Under the pieces are notes generated by a model. That model was not told the DNA's origin and did not search any database. It saw nothing but the letters and a program-made list of their open reading frames with translations. Source: Deinococcus aestuarii (GTDB taxonomy: Bacteria > Deinococcota > Deinococci > Deinococcales > Deinococcaceae). From it: a stretch of DNA of 64,000 nucleotides. The translations under genes and the position numbers were made by a program. The stretch lies in contig NZ_JAHKSN010000006.1 of NCBI RefSeq assembly GCF_018863415.1, forward strand, positions 1 to 64,000, in the 5' to 3' direction. Shown piece after piece: positions 61,532 through 64,000 of the stretch. Position 1 is the first letter of the stretch; each line of letters begins with the position of its first letter.

Positions 61532-62167
61532 TCAGGATCGGCGGTTCCTCTCCGAACCGCGCCACAACCCCGCCCCCGCCGTGACGAACACGCCCAGGAG
61601 AGCCCACGCAGTGGGGTTGGGGAAGGTGGCTTCCTCGTGGTCCTGGCAACCCTGGTTCTCCACCCAACGGGTGCAGCGCCACAGGTGCAGGGTGAGGGGC
61701 CAGGCGTGCGTCATGCTCACCGGCTGCCCCGACAGCCCTGACGGGGTTGTCCGTAACAGCCCATTGTGCTTCCAGGTGGCCAGCCCGAGAACGGGAGCGC
61801 CCACCACGACCACCAGCGCCAGCGAGGTCAGACCGGCCCGCAGGGCCTGACGGGCCTGCATCAGTCCCCAGCGCCTCCAGACGCTCAGCATCAGCCCCGC
61901 CGTCAGCGCCAGCCAGCCCAGCGTGAGGGGCAGCGAGCGGTGCGGCCCGGTCAGCACCCGGTCACCGTGTAGGTAGGTGAAGCCCGCCAGGCTGTAGCGC
62001 ACCCGGTCGACGCGGGGATGCGGGTTATCACTGTCCATCGCCAGCCCCATATCTCCGGCAAAGGTCATGTCTAAAAAGGCGTAGCCCAGCAGCAGGACTC
62101 CAGCGAACAGCCCCAGCACGCTCCAGGCCGTCACCAACCTGGTGACCCAGCCCTTCCCCCTGCTCAC
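61532..62167 (-). CDS. Four-helix membrane protein, partner of paralogue A9
   Basis: 211 residues from GTG 62167, whose G is the last base of the upstream TAG. Paralogue of the 36244-36897 protein: shares D-R-V-R-Y-S-L-A-G-F-T-Y-L-H-G-D-R-V-L-T-G-P-H-R, L-P-L-T-L-G-W-L and C-Q-D-x-x-x-x-T-F-P-N-P. Hydrophobic segments at about 10-32, 75-95, 108-130 and 185-203. Always encoded directly after an LxxGW gene, which is the best hint of a shared function. Confidence 0.7.
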   Translation of the reverse strand: MSRGKGWVTRLVTAWSVLGLFAGVLLLGYAFLDMTFAGDMGLAMDSDNPHPRVDRVRYSLAGFTYLHGDRVLTGPHRSLPLTLGWLALTAGLMLSVWRRWGLMQARQALRAGLTSLALVVVVGAPVLGLATWKHNGLLRTTPSGLSGQPVSMTHAWPLTLHLWRCTRWVENQGCQDHEEATFPNPTAWALLGVFVTAGAGLWRGSERNRRS

Positions 62168-63030
62168 TAGGGTTTGAAACCCTGGACGCTGACGGTCAGC
62201 ACGTACCCACCGTCTTTCTCCCAGGGCCGGATGCCCAGCGTCCCCAGAGCCTCGCGGCCGTTCAGGTCCTTGAGGCTGTACGTCACCACCCGCAGCGGCC
62301 CGTCGGTCGTGTCCGTGCGGACCTTCCACCCAGCCGCCTTGAGTTGCGCCGAGTAGAACGCGAAGACCTCGTTCGCGCTGCGGTTCGTCTGCACGTGCGC
62401 GCTGCTCAGGGCGCCATTGGGGACGCCGCCTGGGTAGGCGCCCTTGATCGTCGCTCCGGGAAAAGCCTTCAGCAACGGCAGGCTGGACCGCGGCTGATAC
62501 CTCGCGGCCTGCTTGAAGGACGCGAGTTGCTGGTCACTCACGACGTTGACGTTCAGGTCGAGTTCCGTCCGGCCGCCCCGGTCCACCACCCCGACGCCCA
62601 GGAGGAAGTTGGTGGCGCCCTCCCGGTAGAAGCTGGTGCTGCGCACCGTCTGCTGGGTGGCGAAGCCGATGGGCTGCCCGTCGTTGGGCCGCGCTTTCCA
62701 GCCGGTGCCTTCTAGGCTGGTCTGAAGCGCGGCGCGGGCCTCGTCGGGGGAGAGCGCGGTGCTCAGCAGAATGCGGTGCTGGACGAACTGGCCGCCCTGG
62801 GCGCTGGTGCGCACGCTGGCGAGCACCGTGAGGCGGGGGTCGAGTTGCAGGGGGAGGGTCGCGGGCAGGGTGCCGTAGAGAAGCTGCACGTTGCCGCCCG
62901 GGCCGTACATGGTGCGGAAGAGCCGGTCGATGAGTTGAGCGGCCTGCTCGGGGGTGGGTTGGGTGGACTGGGCCTGCACGGGCAGGGACGTGGCGGCCAG
63001 GAGCGCCGCCAGCAACAGGGGTTTGGACAT
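62167..63030 (-). CDS. Exported LxxGW-family protein (paralogue A9)
   Basis: 287 residues, near twin of the 35381-36247 protein: signal ending P-V-Q-A-Q, then T-P-E-Q-A-A-Q-L-I-D-R-L, Y-G-T-L-P-A-T-L-P-L-Q-L, L-E-G-T-G-W, E-V-F-A-F-Y-S-A-Q-L-K-A-A-G-W and Y-S-L-K-D-L-N-G-R-E-A-L-G-T-L-G. The C-terminus V-S-V-Q-G-F-K-P is identical. TACCTT lies seven bases before ATG (leaderless). Coupled to the membrane protein downstream. Confidence 0.82.
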   Translation of the reverse strand: MSKPLLLAALLAATSLPVQAQSTQPTPEQAAQLIDRLFRTMYGPGGNVQLLYGTLPATLPLQLDPRLTVLASVRTSAQGGQFVQHRILLSTALSPDEARAALQTSLEGTGWKARPNDGQPIGFATQQTVRSTSFYREGATNFLLGVGVVDRGGRTELDLNVNVVSDQQLASFKQAARYQPRSSLPLLKAFPGATIKGAYPGGVPNGALSSAHVQTNRSANEVFAFYSAQLKAAGWKVRTDTTDGPLRVVTYSLKDLNGREALGTLGIRPWEKDGGYVLTVSVQGFKP

Positions 63031-63037
63031 CGAACTC

Positions 63038-63068
63038 AAGGTACGCACCGGACCTGACCGAAGCATCC
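63038..63068 (-). promoter_or_regulatory. Variant (GGA/TCA) promoter of paralogue A9
   Basis: GGA at 63068 is 25 bp and TCA at 63057 is 14 bp before TACCTT (63043-63038); seven bases to ATG 63030. Same variant as at 35344-35374. Confidence 0.4.
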
Positions 63069-63116
63069 GACCAAGGGTGGAGGCCGTTCATCCCGCAGGT
63101 GAAGGGGCGAGAAGGA

Positions 63117-63278
63117 ATGGGCCTCCGTAAGGGGCTGCTCCACTATGTGATCCATGTTACACAGAACCTCGTACAGATAAGCCCCAGCCTCAAGTGGCGC
63201 ACGTTGAGGTACGGCGACGAGAACGGTCACGGCGAGGGTGGGCGCGAACAGTTCAAAGCCTGGCTCGCCAGCAAGTGA
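63117..63278 (+). CDS. Small protein, 53 aa, with a decayed copy at 39141-39290
   Basis: Reads M-G-L-R-K-G-L-L-H-Y-V-I-H-V, then L-K-W-R-T-L-R-Y-G-D-E-N-G-H and G-E-G-G-R-E-Q-F-K-A-W-L-A-S-K. An AAGGGG lies about ten bases before ATG. The coding frame, not just the DNA, is conserved in the second locus (K-W-R-T, G-D-E-x-G, R-E-Q-F-K), which supports protein-level selection in the past. It could be a small stand-alone protein or the remaining end of a larger one. No family recognised. Confidence 0.45.
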   Translation: MGLRKGLLHYVIHVTQNLVQISPSLKWRTLRYGDENGHGEGGREQFKAWLASK

Positions 63279-63308
63279 AGCGCACCCCTGATGCCAAGGG
63301 TGCCCCAC

Positions 63309-63422
63309 TCAGCAAATTCCGTAGGTCTGACAGGTGATGACCCCGGCGGCGTGCCACGAGTACGCCAGGGAAGGCACCGTGATGACCACCAGCCAGAACC
63401 ACTTGTTCTTCAGCAGCTTCAT
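63309..63422 (-). CDS. Small membrane/exported peptide, 37 aa
   Basis: M-K-L-L-K-N-K-W-F-W-L-V-V-I-T-V-P-S-L-A-Y-S-W-H, ending C-Q-T-Y-G-I-C. A positively charged start, one hydrophobic helix and a C-terminal Cys pair give the look of a signal-anchored micropeptide or a secreted cyclic peptide. GGAGA lies just before ATG but very close (about two bases). It is divergent from the gene at 63483. Modest confidence because of its length. Confidence 0.4.
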   Translation of the reverse strand: MKLLKNKWFWLVVITVPSLAYSWHAAGVITCQTYGIC

Positions 63423-63482
63423 GTCTCCGATACGCCCTTTCTACCGTGATGGTTTCCCCCGCCGACCTTTAAGATGGGGCAC

Positions 63483-63950
63483 GTGCCCTACACCACTCTG
63501 AGTGAGCAGATGAAGAACCTCGCCAACCCGCAGCGGAGTGACACCTTCGTGAAGCGGGTGCGGGAAGCCGTGCGAACCGGCGAGTTCGAGGCAGCGCAAC
63601 TGCCTGAGCGTGTGACGCTCCCCAAGACCTTCCGCAAGAGAGGCAGCGACGAGACGGCGACCCGGGACACCCGCGAGCTGGTGATCGAGCTGACCCCGGA
63701 GTACGAGGCCTGGTTCCAGCAGGTGAACGAGGAGCTATCCGCGGCCCCCAGCCGGAGCGCCCGGGTCAAGCTGACCGTCGAGAACATCGAGTCGGGCGCG
63801 GTCGATTTCAAAACCCTCGCCGAGGAGACCCGGCGCAAGATGCAGGCGAGCTTTGAGAAGGGTCAGCAGCTCGGCCAGTCCCGCGCACAGAAAACCAAGG
63901 GCAAGGGGGCCAAGACGACGCGAGGCCGCACCACCCGGGCCAAGAAGTAA
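63483..63950 (+). CDS. Basic-tailed hypothetical protein, paralogue of 24612-25094
   Basis: 155 residues from GTG 63483. This start is favoured over the ATG nine bases upstream because TAAGAT (63470-63475) stands seven bases before it and because the N-terminus then aligns exactly with the paralogue (P-Y-T-T-L-S-E-Q-M-K-N-L versus A-Y-K-K-L-S-E-Q-L-Q-E-L). The upstream ATG would lie inside the -10 box. The tail K-T-K-G-K-G-A-K-T-T-R-G-R-T-T-R-A-K-K is very basic, suggesting nucleic-acid binding. Function unknown. Confidence 0.7.
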   Translation: MPYTTLSEQMKNLANPQRSDTFVKRVREAVRTGEFEAAQLPERVTLPKTFRKRGSDETATRDTRELVIELTPEYEAWFQQVNEELSAAPSRSARVKLTVENIESGAVDFKTLAEETRRKMQASFEKGQQLGQSRAQKTKGKGAKTTRGRTTRAKK

Positions 63951-64000
63951 GCCCCTGGGCGCGTGTGGCCCCAAGGGCGACCCTCCGGCTTCACCCGGCC

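Overview
The window looks like a chromosomal or large-plasmid segment of a Deinococcus-type bacterium. It is GC-rich throughout. Many genes start directly behind a TANNNT -10 box with no Shine-Dalgarno, which is the leaderless layout known from Deinococcus. The content is dominated by exported proteins and lipoproteins with lineage-restricted architectures. The genus assignment is inference; no rRNA, tRNA or CRISPR array was found.

Layout. 1-8.9 kb: a clipped IS3-type transposase start, a CheB-PAS-GAF histidine-kinase-like sensor, an HTH regulator divergent from an arylamine N-acetyltransferase, a GNAT protein and small hypotheticals. 9-11 kb: the first member of a paralogous exported family (here the LxxGW family) and a broken Nudix gene. 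11.2-17.2 kb: a leftward five-gene operon of exported proteins (lipoprotein, lipase, beta-propeller lipoprotein, small lipoprotein, M30-like metallopeptidase) facing a divergent winged-helix regulator. 18.5-25 kb: a frameshifted tyrosine recombinase, a HigBA module, a GGDEF membrane protein, and a VapBC module fused by overlaps to an orphan Clp N-domain gene. 25-28.6 kb: a PH-domain membrane protein and a class-A-beta-lactamase-like serine hydrolase.

28.7-63 kb is an island of exported proteins: most LxxGW paralogues (eight intact members and two remnants across the window), four large WD40/SPDG-type beta-propellers, two PQQ-type propellers, BsuPI-like Ig-fold proteins, a DUF4139-type protein, an exported alpha-solenoid, a tandem SMI1/KNR4 lipoprotein and a PadR-HAAS cassette. 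One two-gene unit (LxxGW protein plus four-helix membrane protein) occurs twice, at 35.4-36.9 kb and 61.5-63.0 kb. A low-GC insert with two foreign-looking genes sits at 53.6-54.4 kb.

The main discovery is regulatory. Fourteen promoters in front of exported-protein genes share a direct repeat TCA-N7/8-TCA followed at fixed distance by a YANNNT -10 box. In twelve of them the first TCA lies exactly 25 bp before the -10 box. Four further promoters keep the downstream TCA with GGA at the upstream position. This spacing matches Pho-box architecture, so an OmpR/PhoB-family response regulator may control the whole secretome island, including the expanded LxxGW family.
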